From an uncultured Oceanospirillaceae bacterium (lineage in GTDB: Bacteria; Pseudomonadota; Gammaproteobacteria; Pseudomonadales; Balneatricaceae), in NCBI GenBank assembly GCA_937138495.1, contig CAKZPE010000066.1, forward strand, positions 1-64,000: DNA of 64,000 bases, in the 5' to 3' direction. The translations under genes and the position numbers were made by a program. Positions 63,201 through 64,000 of this stretch are shown here, one piece after another. Below the pieces are notes generated by a model. It had not been told where the DNA came from. It saw nothing but the letters and a program-made list of their open reading frames with translations, and ran no database searches. The first letter of the stretch is position 1. Each line of letters opens with the position of its first letter.

Positions 63201-64000
63201 CGCCGGGCCGTTATAAACTGTACTTCCCGTATGGCGTACCACTGGATGTAGCGCAACAGCTGAGCCTGAATGTGCGGATCTTTGATGCATCCCTGCACGA
63301 AACGCTTCGTCAGGAAATGAATCATGAAACCGTTCTGGAACTGCCATTGGTGGATGATCCCGCAGCGCAACTGACAGGTGCGCCTTCTGAAGAAGATAGC
63401 CTTAATCTGGTAGAAGGGCAGGCACTGGTTGTTGAGCACGGTATTAGCGATGCCGGCTTTAATAATGTGACGGTAGAAACCCTTCTGGACGGTAAGTCTC
63501 CGATGAAACTGGAAGACTTCTGGGCATTCCGCAAGCTGCCGGCTCAGGGGCAGGTTGTTTCTCTGAATACTCCTGTGTTTGAGGTCGACAATGATGGTTT
63601 CCCAGAACCTGCACGGCCACTGCTGCGGTTTAAGTTTAAAACGTTCCAGGAAAGTTATGTTAATAGCAATTATTACATATTCAGGCTAACTGGTGACGTG
63701 CCGTTTAGCCCTCAGGCCAAACTGTATGAGCTGAATGCGGCCGGTCATTTAGGTGCAGAAATTCCTCTTGCTGCTTTTGAAGAAGAGGAAGGTTCACTAG
63801 GAAAGGTACATCAGGTACGTCTGGCAGAAGGGGCTGACCTGACAAAAGAGTATGCGCTGATTCTTGCAACTCAATATCCGGAATACGGATCTTTGGGGGG
63901 AGGGGACGTGAGGCATGGCTATTACTTCTGTCAGGGCCGTCCGGGTTGTGAGAATGGTTCTGACAATGTGAATGTGTCATTTGAATATCACTACACGATT
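30182..64000 (+). CDS. Giant exported multi-domain surface protein, 3' end outside the window
   Basis: One uninterrupted frame from ATG 30182 to the last base: 11,273 codons with no stop. Spot translation at 31, 36, 45, 54, 60, 63 and 64 kb all reads sensible protein in the same frame. ATG 30188 is an alternative start; no strong ribosome binding site precedes either. Order of parts: signal peptide (1-24), N-terminal Big_2/Ig-like region (to ~450), about 20 tandem Big_7-like Ig domains (~450-2940), a non-Ig insert (~2940-3210), super-modules of LVIVD propeller, SbsA-type Ig and IPT/TIG domains (~3217-7870), more Ig domains and two large propellers (~7870-10,100), an invasin-like domain, then thrombospondin type-3 repeats and a Big_2-like domain. 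Cysteines are rare. The architecture is that of a surface adhesin or secreted matrix protein. Neither anchor nor T1SS/autotransporter C-terminus is visible. T2SS export is suggested only by the neighbouring operon. Confidence 0.9.
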   Translation, partial: MSMQVLNRAFCYLPFFLFALTAQAADVDIRINSPVNNVDQQVGYTATVGSCSRLASAQAGTDSELSAVAAEQIKVSLNQSDTCSFVFDLQGASKYSPQVLLQYADGSEVAHNESYTAEARLPVVGEASVAIQGNADEQKLIAEVAVSEDTDIAYVSFSVLGLKASDIRAAGGVVAEARKKAFASSSGAVRVYPVRDQQQTFQYSVSLNGALSSAEIANDGIVLLEVTAVDSSGNQASVSPVLLTGDGVSETAESLIVASDSITITSPLQTPVINPVVRFQFRGDVSLAGAGQGVSYESSHPDLVGVTAGGLVFPVKETSGQEVYVSVSYPGLETVQVPVTVDFARQISSLEFSGVGPDTPFVLSRLNTFFELPELQVVFDDGSREAINSFWTPVITIPDVYSGVLTRHPQGNIRASAVLPVTTPAVLPVSLAELPGITTELQIAAADGVPEIRLSLPEVKETGTDLLLKPEVSDDVSVSRVRFFLGGKLIGTRDAAPFELILPVADDLAGSVLNFAAEAVDSIGQSVITPDQLVSVVEQTEPELPSYAFEYPVNGVRLVEKSPVTFQVTSSLGILPDVKASSGLSSVEFLLDGSKVGQASFPLIEIREQEINGEVIKEMFEIWRYQGEVPAISTDETSIAAGAVIHGRNGGLEQADSRLVKIISNQPPEVRLLQPQVGEVATAGQVVSVVVGLGDDTLKLGTVLALYADGEQVDQITILDADDLANTGEGADTVEHSFQLALTAEDIGSTIELQAKATDFHQKTSQTEVLRLSVKGDQSPTVALSAPVEGASFVAGLPIQMRADAVDDIGVQRVDFYVNARLVGSDSTAPYAYDYATEFLNGTEQVLTLSAIAVDTREQTANSNPVQVTLGFDEEAPVVNLASPAVTATEGGDDLARVVAGSELVLKVTGFDNVAAVRAEVTGIRAGQNGFVLTGSESDQISGEDFPVQQIPGVLNAYSALKLVSVPEFSGVAGAEFDRYPVVVNVYDERGNVSQVSVVIAVYPDEAPVVEEVVSNQPAYLPRDIIAVDVVASDDKAVQRVEFTYTLGGQIVHQEVRDQNSGLAPVDIVQLSDELDLSALNLANQPDNLILSVVAYDARGQSSDPYQLTLAISPDQTSPTAAIASPALGQRLYSGETVEFNWRALDDSPLQSVIAEVQGQQIFQKALADKSANGSFTYSIPEGSDSLTIKLVATDVFGNSKESFWDYQLGSDVPPQISFRQPAAGSRLVEGEAFTLNALVTDNRSLASVEIFVRSGQEQLFSKTFTAQQANTLSQAGEYFSAQLRVPHNPAAGLEFGVRAVDAAGLVTEQLLELNILDDQEAPAVSLQEPAAAITVLPGDAFQIVGQASDNRYINNLSAYLLDKNGEKIELVWEAFRRQDRLEQVRIPNPGSFGSVIVAERFYTDFSARIRLDKALLSRAGEVFELYIQAEDNGVNESLTAPVNLTIKADNQVPEITIESPGETLYEGQAGDFSAVITDNLAVASYVVRVVDSESRILLEESGLSSDLVTINEQELLDLSRYSPLPEAGTEFTVFVTATDSSANSSTEKTVVKLLPDLPPAVSVDATVPEAGFIAGGLGIVELSVEDDFAGTDGSQLSALYLGLGDSENSGSRQVNADYYNASQDPDKPDFKHRYQVEVPEISAAPGHLYLNGLPYLTFNGGTLTGFAQPQNVTSIRLEVSGLNIGYRLQGYYRDVCQAEELIAEVSSAEAVAAGGVNLFDHLPESVSSVRIQPFIETGSEQLFLNEIIIENGALPQTLQYRSESQSFQTSGYDFTRVMLSADIAGAKPWVAVSPEQAETDTSYTISQPVTLPAGSSTYSLDVYGFASDRRSALRNTQVLEKLRTINILRDGSDPVVEIIDPLNGTAVVPGQRFNLSVNVQDDSQLLSHVTLADNQRTVFQSGAGFGEDNHLLQYQVPADWTSGDLLLSLSAIDRNGRASVQQLSLPIQKNLVPEVTLTEFASYKVSGQYQKILNRAERLSYGEFWVRIGEDFRITTHLSDDEGLSRYSITRLGRDGSRVLEFEKEYQTACPQLPVRLRPQEQAVIRFAESEPTEYEIIAEDTLGQKSVSRILVHPIGNVAPEVRITVPAQDQFIVAGTFNIQVGLVAADDRRLSPESLRLYANGVELNLNKVTGDAPGGDAVISQAFESIYDAFERKYTVDIADENGYRNSPNSLLMSGVFSVPSGLIRSNETIQLTATIEDSDGALARSDLSFTGAADEISPEAAILQPTVGFGPTEATDFTLRYRAYDNVKVEQIEVFRSYGVHRPGQDYVKLDYAEPLLVNSAIPAADFEPITANNIETPKYTNTVTLPTVSEIAAQFNGLVLTDDSRLDVWVKLTVRDASGNTRIKEVSYPVNRDARPVIDVAEPVNGSFQVENTDMLVNVNAYDDVGIDSLRLTAVAGEGAGATEIYNVRLQQPPYAFAVPLPAYNASEPGLNKITLIAEAIDTYGAVHGDPDQHNAVETLTVEIVADQPPTVVIANPEDGSSVTEGEFLLVQLNAVDDVGIDTAILQVAGLFGGDRSFTDRTYPFEFLVEVPYGQAGQPLSLSAQVTERRNSGTAQTVSTLQPVIVNVEKDVVAPQITLLQPGSQGSQVSEKRPLPYQLEVTDNVRVSTVRVELLADKDLNGAFSADEVVQQQLLLTPPYNGSLNTDTLDTYLAEQAEGKTRLAMQFRVTAIDGAGNSSVADRPVTLLRNTPPEVTGIRLLDRQGQSLGENIDRLAEGREIRVSVLAADPEVGVSEVTLYQAVGGADVNDVTFTEFKADSAAPFQFDYEVPLGQVDSYVYFRAVAIDYDGYESEISVTRSFRITADQPPVAEIVEPANDESVVIDGQLLSISVKATDDLGNRGIERVVFYVNGSPVATVYNSLSDVSGSAAQDHIYQTSIVPPAGVDGFAIQAVAYDIRGQAGTSQVVNVGRIDDTVVPKAEILSPLDQDILTAGESLVLAVAVKDIGVESERSVIATLTREYRDTSGKWTALDEKQAELFRDDGSSRPDIEESQPDNHYYVYWSEFADGNILRRTAYENERVRMNVQVFTPEHTAQEEAHYEVGYPVAERRFLKPGADSSIALAQSVYYTSVDQFNSSLRTGAVVAAWSTRNPLGDEASLGFSYNGQGTDKKACTACTGIFLADLDSEHQDNGDYFVYSELLNGASEIFAGTVTSLQSDANFVFAGKSGIAPDTEFKQGSADQFVGQLENEIAQDPETGQLSLGNKAGELLIFNNQNADGQFGLPYLLAGRIDMPFPEVYGTARKDSLVFVANGNGGVQVVDISNVNAPYRIGFIKPDGYARDVKIAGNYAYIAASHQGLVVVDITDPRLPVIATLDTAGIANRIDIQGNRLIITDMAGDGQVSQLSVVDIADPYSPDLKHTVALAPARADLVSDGVFDAQLIGNQIYASVLYSDQEDQPAQAVVEIINLETLTRPETDSTIPVMINRHADQSDFAITDIAVARGGIQVAAGKQGLNKLELTQLTVLDHQPAYDAQDISTDLSEITVELSAVLPPDTDLTNAVQVYKGAVLADAEGNYLLAEEVSSEFSVAFAEREGETLYRFLNIASLNHTFVPGQEYVVVVKEGLQPLTGNALSDDYRFSFFTSAAGDNAAPDIVTISPDTGSIAGGTQVIISGENLQADSKVYIGAQALNVDDFIAAGGSQPYDQIIVTTIPNNAGPAAVAVRNADGLQDTVIGGFNYVDLLQISFITPSVLNISQAGENDRVEVTGYGFNPQVTLKAYPSGQPQLAKTDTVDSDRLELYSAEKLYWSVPDFDGYRGFVDVEISDEQGRVYQLSKAIFYGKLQVSRALETAAPASYDALRRELKNLAEGLPASLIPDPLKLPAGKIVGLESDPQLGLIYVLGQGVKTPGGPGLNEILDQSNLTSFVTPGWISLVHYQRDAIANAAPMHGLGYFDLPADLNPSAMVLSDGQLYVTAQGYGFANFNSHYEDQVTLLVYDRENRLPGDLPADSSKDRDILYSLTLPLNNAPRKLLVKDDLLLIDGGEQGLLLVSIANPQRPLVLNKLQTANVGGKNVELHVSDFSVQAEKLRVATGAGIFSFDLARPGLPQLGYTPASAVVSGYEGLLDGTVDGSLLIAEGGVALANAENPASIELQGRYQANGFPLPGNTRAVLGGSGLAVTLKSQHCVPVNSSSKKPFDEHYLNIFDISDADNMLVLDAARISDCTPQREFLDTYSKTGTVGPLLYTADGLAVATSETGENGSSLLLIDTFTPDLVESVPAAGQQGVSLDTRIELYFSYALPVPENESAAAYLSRYLALLYADGQSVLQEIPVTVSLDADDPRRVYLDPQSPLTADSRYQITLKAEPGSRRSEGLFDYRIEFFTGSGNGEQPVIDRVEPSVVDIQGGAVSVIASHTSVPAFFIAGKPAAVVSQEDTGADQTRFVLTAPENLAGPAAVQLVDSDGRQAIRFGALQYIEPLVLDAVTPAFGSINGGTRITVTGRGISQGSGVPQVLFNQQPANTDQIKVVDANTLEVTVPPGQLGLADIEVRLSTGQTDRLFEAFDYQQPVKATVTTEQKDRFYDLETDSTGTYLIAAAGKGGILIYNIDSSTVIADDQDVVNADQLRQFIDRDGDEVDDRLISRMALPDGYVALGVDGYFERNNDRIFVTGVKMNGDTPVDARLFIIAVDSVDLTQWTLVRNLPLQQALAKGLIAENNQAVIAMGAGGIGFVDSYLQTKSYLSDSFSLPDSKPALDVARVTAGVSTAATVYAVAGGEYDVNANRLTETEAVGSGGFYLLQQTLDTGVRLLSQLDIPASRVTVVDQYAYLSAGDAGLVIVDLSDLNQPQIISRVNTGSYVYDVSVNGNTAYLALGSTGILAVDVTDPANPVSRGGFETISGNSVQTLWATAYSVIGGGIDALNKGVIQETPDLLLKLHSYTPDNGILDADANGDVLLRLRFNKAIDLADTQNSQYFSVTNSAAEQIPFTLELTNNDALISLSAPEQLLVGEQLTVTVGAGLTAYKPVISGGQQVNLTLYSLESDQQLQFIYRGSRNRDLEIDSVVPRRVQTGTEQQISISVLGAPLDPARVRVFVGATLLNIQNIVSNDDDERVAVITATLPPISEPGQYDARVEVERSGIWQSASLQGAVQLDQAIELWSVSPQWGPVSGGTLVTIRGAGFEPGNTVIDGLELKIGSQPVRQIEVLSSNLIEIITPENVPGKHNLYAQDRFGNSAELSGDSGYGYGIRQLSRITPVQVAPVDVLVDQTSGVAAVATGYFHETRGKRVVNGYTVPETFKAASFDVQNPTDPLLVGGESSLPSGQQGLAQLERWAEAAALQSRQAENDLLGTGVPLSEAEQKKVDDAQGINFPLSLDSLRLTEQQITEQGVVKKRLYVATGNGGISQLNFDEQNGLQAINDITFGDLQAVDLVASGNSVYASLINGQLPEQIPNGACANVPTSANGAGIGAVNYFDPQDPVLLEQSSNLPGGQDLYLSAGWLYSSESAAARYWKVCQEAPKEYTAERLTDAGAGLVEAVNIFDPLLTRQFSFAEHVYDSLVYGDYLIAAVGNSGVEIVELNRPEIRTIVSLDQQLQAVAGKAVRLRLFGSLLFVAADNGGLVVLDIASPLTPKVVSAGNNETIQGLDYFKDRLITGGGASGLGTFRLPAAIVTGSSVAEGGLLATGAELNIRFNEPVTLESLEREAAVKLTRLDTGEPVAVSLRAVNAANGAADSFVAEFNATPQTRYELTVQLADNLRGGAMWAPFRLTFTQAAEGALQPSVQSVEGGLYHQGDQSVIRIIGEGFRDDAAVELYLDQYPVPYNFISETELQIPAGALNLLPLSAGQHHIRVIDSGMTGHYLGGVIKADSLTDSRFKVVPDTGDIAGGKLITITADRDVILPGSKVLLRSASGNEIESLTTAEGFEVVNLQDNVVSLNSFNFILPGVLQPERYNLYLKMAGQEIPVGEFSYSLPQGLSIELPNYPPQVIGASVVRDEQMFIGVRSGASPTVNNRFLMNSGLEIYDISLWDNPVRLSQLPTAHPVTGIELVGNTAYLAGGADGLILVDITDTSNPLRLRNLPVAGYRATDVAYQQGRNILALSMADQLGTGLISFFDLGSDSLFTPVGFNPIHLVEGELEGQPLDVQWLGNSLFVLLKRGDSLFIAEFDDLPNSQSVQLHDVQRGGVSGLNASMQVQYGQISVTTDTEYVVLQKDAQAGYQPVYWSELKQAGAELSANVGSVFIADGRGVADTSSPALAVTSVQPPSGSILAAGETVRVQFNDLINTDAAALAAGIRLADSNGQPVDTANYQLDAANTLAGAYVDVVLQPQSGLTGFELQVDQVRALNGVELTVPLTASYQLDAGNRPEISRVYRDTGSATRSHYVHADGSEVLIIEGQGFGTDSNALQLMVGETRVATSAISEMTDQRIEFTLPQLFLEHSSNALPVSIQRENLTGTLNGAILVVPKLAVQLIKPKQGPPQGGNHVSIYGQGFSQDTQVRFNGALAGDLSVISQNEIRVRVPSGNFGLAQVEATNLHFENETAVSPVDYFYAGNPTGSVDLDADKPSPVAAITVKDQLIYAVTGGQYDIVAEDGRIAKRLRSNVARLIAADVSDPVRPVIIDKSFADDLKPYLLDVAGGLSPAGFVDIEAAGNDLFVAGGNRLFHFDTTLATDPLPLADVALSGTVRDIEVADDLLFLSYTGGISIYHITEDRQLRELRTISSADLSGSPGSVSVVNGELWIAMTNSRRVMAVELLSGRYETVRNFTTLDLSGKRIKPRDILVNDDLVLISTGSSATVQAYSLTADSAEPVASLNLAYLVRNGDLYAGQMILKGQTLYVAAGQGDLQLFDLSDWLQGRFNTEVPLQHYFSALGDIQAIAFHPRAMYAGSSFPYLNGQGVQNPLTTEQISAISQLGGRLNTIVNDLLVVVDQTPVPEGTLSRSDDIAVQFNKILDHQQVTDNGEALVELYSGSVKLAVYVSLETNNLGSKVVVSPVGALEDGQRYSLKISSALRDIAGATLAADYSFRFTAADTEMPTISHIEPAYGSWRGGDRVTVYGQGLNAQSQIRLGDRAVPAENIVSRTESEISFLLPALETPPATNQLLAVQIANGALNTTELAAFTYITDPVIEAIGSYLPVQDQFDPAQQIFAFNTPQYAAIKGQGLSPATRILINGKPATDVSLRSPELVSFRIPDNTLGKLDIGVTNLISAADQVNDQRLQIELDSARQLTGIQQTVRHNNILLTLDSTGGWSISATQDGPVPKRLSKGSESARVTAAALNDNYMVLVTQSQGYQMAVYDISNLYAPEEVNRFSNPQRIRIDQLHLTEQQIFARNNGNLLSAHVLGSEIAVYPLDETYLDIQADSEGVYLLSDYQLKYRHYSNLTADVAVYDHLVASAQQLVMDGQRLMIRSGSELEMISAFNLRNGGEPLIGKLQLPQKAARLNGELLAVYNSASGQLEVYDLNLSGQDIQPHHLSAVATTGMPDLERGAFRGNLLEWQIGEEYHNAVMPFNNLWALQPQKLAAQQDDIWFSTAGKPENWQNVVIEVTSQSDNSVIPGFTQQLGDQQRFSILGQNYTLDEVYRPQLANNPVESIDGASVQVDLPWQMSTEKLFGLTPLRILSVSPSSTITGRPTTFTVSGQLLQFAEQITLAGQQFGPTDFTVNEAGTRLTLTATLPDAGLEAITASQQQAAQQALLPAAVLVTEAIAVTDVTTDNVKGGNKALSDSGGNRIEISGKGLEGDLRVYLIPQGDGVVPSSANQQSYIRTPQGIAISASPRTIVGKQYQVVIIREATSETVFVSTDQLLISVDDTRPQQAGSIVNPDYMTALQIGFDEAVTASGFTVVKHFKDYSGSDDEDVSARFELVNTAENRLALRLRAGAQLDHNAEYTYTLSGIQDLAGNLALDNPVSGGVYITGFLARDTLAPRNLRLQRVTDQAPVNQAMLLTRGREYQFEVIAEDNYAGTDNLRYEHRVSTAFEAPQTDWLGFPNRKVTKPMLADYEYYQFKVRVTDSAGYALEEDFRASLRDPEINLQAFVTNPSEPEESVRAELMFDLSGDVDMVSAARIHVAEIQNGKAVDVSDNYDTQSGQVTASFLNPKIKDLLPPGSAVTEVQMHTQLQVEFGFGYSKVFDQTYTLHLDRTPPELSIVSPQSGDFIPLGERTDVLIQSFDKYGIDRVEISMNGGAFTPLADPNKFSFTPTEADLAGVTLVARAYDPNANVSADAQVTLYPYDAEAGAPKVDIISPENGASFHEGETVRFEVLLRNVTDAELFLDVGGVEAPADTAVQISRSVDGPERQFVTAVMPEVEQDIVVLARIQKATLKGYKFLNAIDDNGIEHEADVQLQPENRILTGTRLQLKGAVPEGMDDFSDDSVIEVSDPADTLNPLSLPMLTDQSLEVNSQGSSLTVETHLKDRSQHTRSDTRSITKLAYLTDQPASIVLDSLAQDEEITTLLPVSQDGADWVAAVNRRGGGYRILNGDSELISAPAGKVTAMVFSGSKLIAEVSRNGGYELQVASLLDGQFIAGFSGAVQGRLVGASGNTVWLRHGNQFNVVLISGDQLVESAGRTPAETVLATQIDGQSLMLLTEAGLYRYQLNVTDVPRVEQTLFTDLPDMQGFSLVAEQLMVWNRNSLFSYELQADGSLVFPADNQRLLEGRIEEAVSDGKLLWIRLQKTDLTYIWQAYDQLELVGNLAGDQRLFFAPQAMYSLAANNAGTISERQILSGQPVTITDVQVTPQTTGVLLDVTFSQPLFGTSELYLRSASGRMPQNRLAEQQLFVRWADLNNVNPEVVLQTHAGTVSQSVTLTNTQNATVDTLIPADQSVMAAGARVPVISRLAAAARVEQQSIDQAGAEAPLISDSRGIAFRWLQLPAEGNAEFSHRVNNAEQSVNSLPVADISAPDSSLIILGPQNNSSYQEGDELSVSFNTANQAGAEFRYAEVSLLDFNGQLVSRVLSAQQQGSLTLRLPTLQQQDNYTVRVRGYYGTDYRYVSAQTGIRVFPKLQLPAPVLSGIANTALAGSQVTYDLQATDLQSYQSRLTVTDQNGELLASDSRSVSLTVPQTATELLVQGAVFDDYGNRREIERRVIVREQTLPVLDASTQSFDHMLTDGADVWFTEQRDLLDKDGNIVATAEENITALTRLENRLLLALANNRMVILDPAEDFQVVSTHETSGVVTSIAQQYGEILAVAGGQLSHYRISGNVISDGDNLSGLNLDAALDVYSLNDGYMVVAEDAVMQLDNQHQLMSDRHYVIEGITASVLSNGWLYLSTQEGDLQAISLQGDQLQLSGADIYAERLLVAERQLLALSGSTQRLQVIDITQPRRPELQGSYALPAAGSVNRAQRYQGKIWLGGLSGSVIRYETLISEPRSLFSGGENQGSVTDVALSDGQLVAAASFYGSQVASLGADGWQQFSYPQQPYTVGTQKAVIADGVAYLAQHDRRKVVAIAADQMQAANPQEQQIFSGLIATHLQASASRIIAAEGNRIYLADRQNPALQDQLELPAGEDIISLAVHGETLFASTSNRRLYKIRSVQLPVDQFVLSQTAIIDGAADVIQHLTVSGDYLFFTTGDDLHRLNLNDYTDQTLTLDAGQLVSALEYADGILWVAEKGQQSRIQAVDVADWQRLPVEVPAAGLVLDMSYDRGMLAIAMGSRGYQLLDVNLAQRSGNAAAVMPEADTVFVQGQSLPLALTDTARVNSVRYFVNGELVAGSAQWPFSSAIQVPANLRNGQPFSISTEVETLAGQVLRSESLEVLLQGEDLPENSLKVVLAKPVAGQSTYVPKPLEIRALVQDSSQPIYQVEYYQGDSPAGPFSLIGKHYGPEFVIFRTYDLADDGKYLKVVAVDVYGNRSESDVVRVTRTADADKPVIGPYNLTGELLSANEIIAEHDFTLGISISDAESGIESAILRRNGVIVAALFEEGQLNFTETTAQEGQELTYAIEVKDKAGNLATHSETYDIVEDTAPQVERFALTGNATSIIESSRFGIEYTVTDTVAVERIELIWNGFVHKYPVNGLKQISQTQHLTDSRAVRVAGSVSELLVIRVTDDIGQVTEQTLDLDVLQDQVPEASRLQLEYQPTNFYGQPAVINIRNISAANDGDEAVNLSIIEVAPTADKQVDTQISFLSDDHARVTLRLPETDISDDTYRFKVRIADHLGQADLGAEQTVLLTRQPNAVEYYKLPEQAAFNPLVMAAGEQAVYQVRVVDSANRPVPNQRISWTLTGVTTNTGNTVALATTVTDINGVASLDFNTGQMAGVHDLKATLESFSNITATRRIRIDVGETAEVRFAHIAPVQAGEQTLLVMKAYDEGGNFVAVDSTTSLKVTLPFAGFHFGFANSADITPLGNGGEQVQLRLNQGTLSLPVAVAQTVGTYEAQLEVSGGNGVITTYYQQATDDQPAQVNTVALQVIPNDPFRIGFATLSRDNHEFGEEERLEAGEAVTLSATLYDRYLNKIVRFNPYGDNARDANVHLQLAVDGGGEIDYEGNIGTVYLNQGYSEVRVSSQNVEKVTLTGQQISGDPAVSGVAILGSHELDFLKRRPAIYDLDIAKARNSQVTPLLLEYTEAVAINDELSAVPAAITAEGVAVNGTFTLDNFDDTGRVVFTPEQALDLGQCYNLSSEGSSLYGEAANDPVLNQQLSACMPQYMFQVPDYLYVLEGTTFNGGIDVAADGHLQAYRVVVKRIVSADPEQLSDEFSQSNFNPQFSLTLPIYRDTGVVDGQQILLTMERDFVPVSANLLSGNLLANFVAINSGISANQLALRVLQVGGDYDNDGLLNELEFSLDGLDPANPDSDGNGINDGQDDLDGDGLSNLEEVAANTQLDNADSDNDGLSDYDEVQVYGSDPNLADSDADGIPDLVEAITGSDPVDAFDRDVDPFYITSISVTPQSLNYLMGQGNASAQLKVMANFRYDNRDYLADITSLDHLLQYVSSNETLVQVNSTGAVTYLAAGDAQIIVQYFENTSFNQQVSVSIEAPAVGGIELPEMVIVPAQPAQGLYKGADYGQLVFDIKTNLADNVLSNHQFRLGTETLPYLQSGDVQPECTADVKSACAYVQKETDAPGRYKLYFPYGVPLDVAQQLSLNVRIFDASLHETLRQEMNHETVLELPLVDDPAAQLTGAPSEEDSLNLVEGQALVVEHGISDAGFNNVTVETLLDGKSPMKLEDFWAFRKLPAQGQVVSLNTPVFEVDNDGFPEPARPLLRFKFKTFQESYVNSNYYIFRLTGDVPFSPQAKLYELNAAGHLGAEIPLAAFEEEEGSLGKVHQVRLAEGADLTKEYALILATQYPEYGSLGGGDVRHGYYFCQGRPGCENGSDNVNVSFEYHYTI
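31534..39000 (+). repeat. Tandem array of ~20 bacterial Ig-like (Big_7-like) domains
   Basis: A recurring opening, P-x-[VIA] followed by a P..G turn and then a DD-x-[GV] strand, marks domain starts near 31534, 31816, 32185, 32518, 32810, 33206, 33537, 33822, 34149, 34541, 34859, 35747, 36038, 36425, 36850, 37266, 37607, 37925, 38279, 38630 and 38960. The spacing is about 280-420 bases (a longer gap at 34.86-35.75 kb holds an inserted non-Ig region). Examples are PTVALSAPVEGASF with VDDIGVQRVDFYV, and PTVVIANPEDGSSV with VDDVGID. The copies are strongly diverged, with no long exact DNA repeats noticed. They should form a long rod. Confidence 0.75.
39830..53780 (+). repeat. Six to seven super-modules: LVIVD propeller + SbsA-type Ig + two IPT/TIG domains
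   Basis: Approximate modules are 39830-41550, 41660-43735, 43740-45780, 45790-47945, 47950-49690, 49690-51690, and a rearranged seventh at 51690-53780. Each begins with a propeller-type segment (GGVQVVDISNVNAPYRIG; LVVLDIASPLTPKVV; LILVDITDTSNPLRL, the LVIVD repeat pattern). A Big_5-like domain follows (VSLDTRIELYFSYALPV; RSDDIAVQFNKIL), then IPT/TIG domains (SPDTGSIAGGTQVIISG; TPAFGSINGGTRITVTG; EPAYGSWRGGDRVTVYG). In the seventh, the TIG pair (~52860-53420) comes before the Ig domain (~53430-53780). The period is ~1.7-2.2 kb (about 580-740 residues). Confidence 0.75.
55310..56200 (+). other. Propeller-like segment in the giant protein
   Basis: About 300 residues of repeating short beta-strands with loops (WVAAVNRRGGGYRIL, LIAEVSRNGGYELQVASL, LMLLTEAGLYRYQL, LLWIRLQKTDLTYIW). 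This is a beta-propeller pattern without the clear LVIVD consensus of the earlier modules. The assignment is by pattern only. Confidence 0.45.
57300..59060 (+). other. Large propeller region in the giant protein
   Basis: Some 580 residues with at least ten blade-like units (LLLALANNRMVILDP, ILAVAGGQLSHYRI, LLALSGSTQRLQVIDITQPRRPELQG, LFASTSNRRLYKI, ILWVAEKGQQSRIQAVDVADW). The third example is a clear LVIVD-type blade. The length would fit two adjacent propellers. Confidence 0.55.
60540..60870 (+). other. Invasin-like (Big_1-type) domain in the giant protein
   Basis: About 105 residues with YQVRVVDSANRPVPNQRISWTL, TVTDINGVASLDFNTGQMAG and HDLKATL. This is the V-x-D-x-x-G/N-x-P-V...T-D-x-x-G-x-A pattern of bacterial Ig-like group 1 domains found in intimin and invasin adhesins. 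Confidence 0.55.
62327..62656 (+). other. Thrombospondin type-3 calcium-binding repeats
   Basis: Four to five Asp-rich repeats: DYDNDGLLNELE, DSDGNGINDGQDDLDGDGLSNLEE, DSDNDGLSDYDE, DSDADGIPDLVE. They sit at about residues 10,716-10,825. These repeats bind calcium and stiffen. In bacterial surface proteins they often lie close to the C-terminal anchoring part, which suggests the gene may end not far beyond the window. Confidence 0.85.
62657..62950 (+). other. Big_2-like Ig domain after the calcium-binding repeats
   Basis: ITSISVTPQSLNYLMGQGN...LKVMANFRYDNRDYLADITS...YVSSNETLVQVNSTGAVTYLAAGDAQIIV shows the group-2 Ig pattern: I-x-V-x-P initial strand, a xDxT/S core, and V-x-x-x-G-x-V-x-x-x-x-x-G closing. 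The remaining ~1.05 kb to the window edge is beta-rich and unassigned. Confidence 0.55.

Noticed and set aside
30405..63980. Many 60-200-codon open frames on both strands inside the giant gene
   Set aside because: All lie in frames other than that of the giant protein, show no domains and have biased, shadow-like composition.
30182..64000. A series of separate smaller genes or a pseudogene remnant
   Set aside because: The frame stays open for 33.8 kb and domains continue smoothly across all points checked. Random decay would have introduced stops.
30182..64000. RTX adhesin or NRPS/PKS megasynthase
   Set aside because: No GGxGxDxUx nonapeptide repeats and no condensation, adenylation or ketosynthase motifs. 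An N-terminal Sec signal is present.
1..64000. tRNA, rRNA, CRISPR array, insertion sequence or prophage
   Set aside because: No cloverleaf, regularly spaced exact repeats, transposase or phage structural genes were seen on reading both strands.
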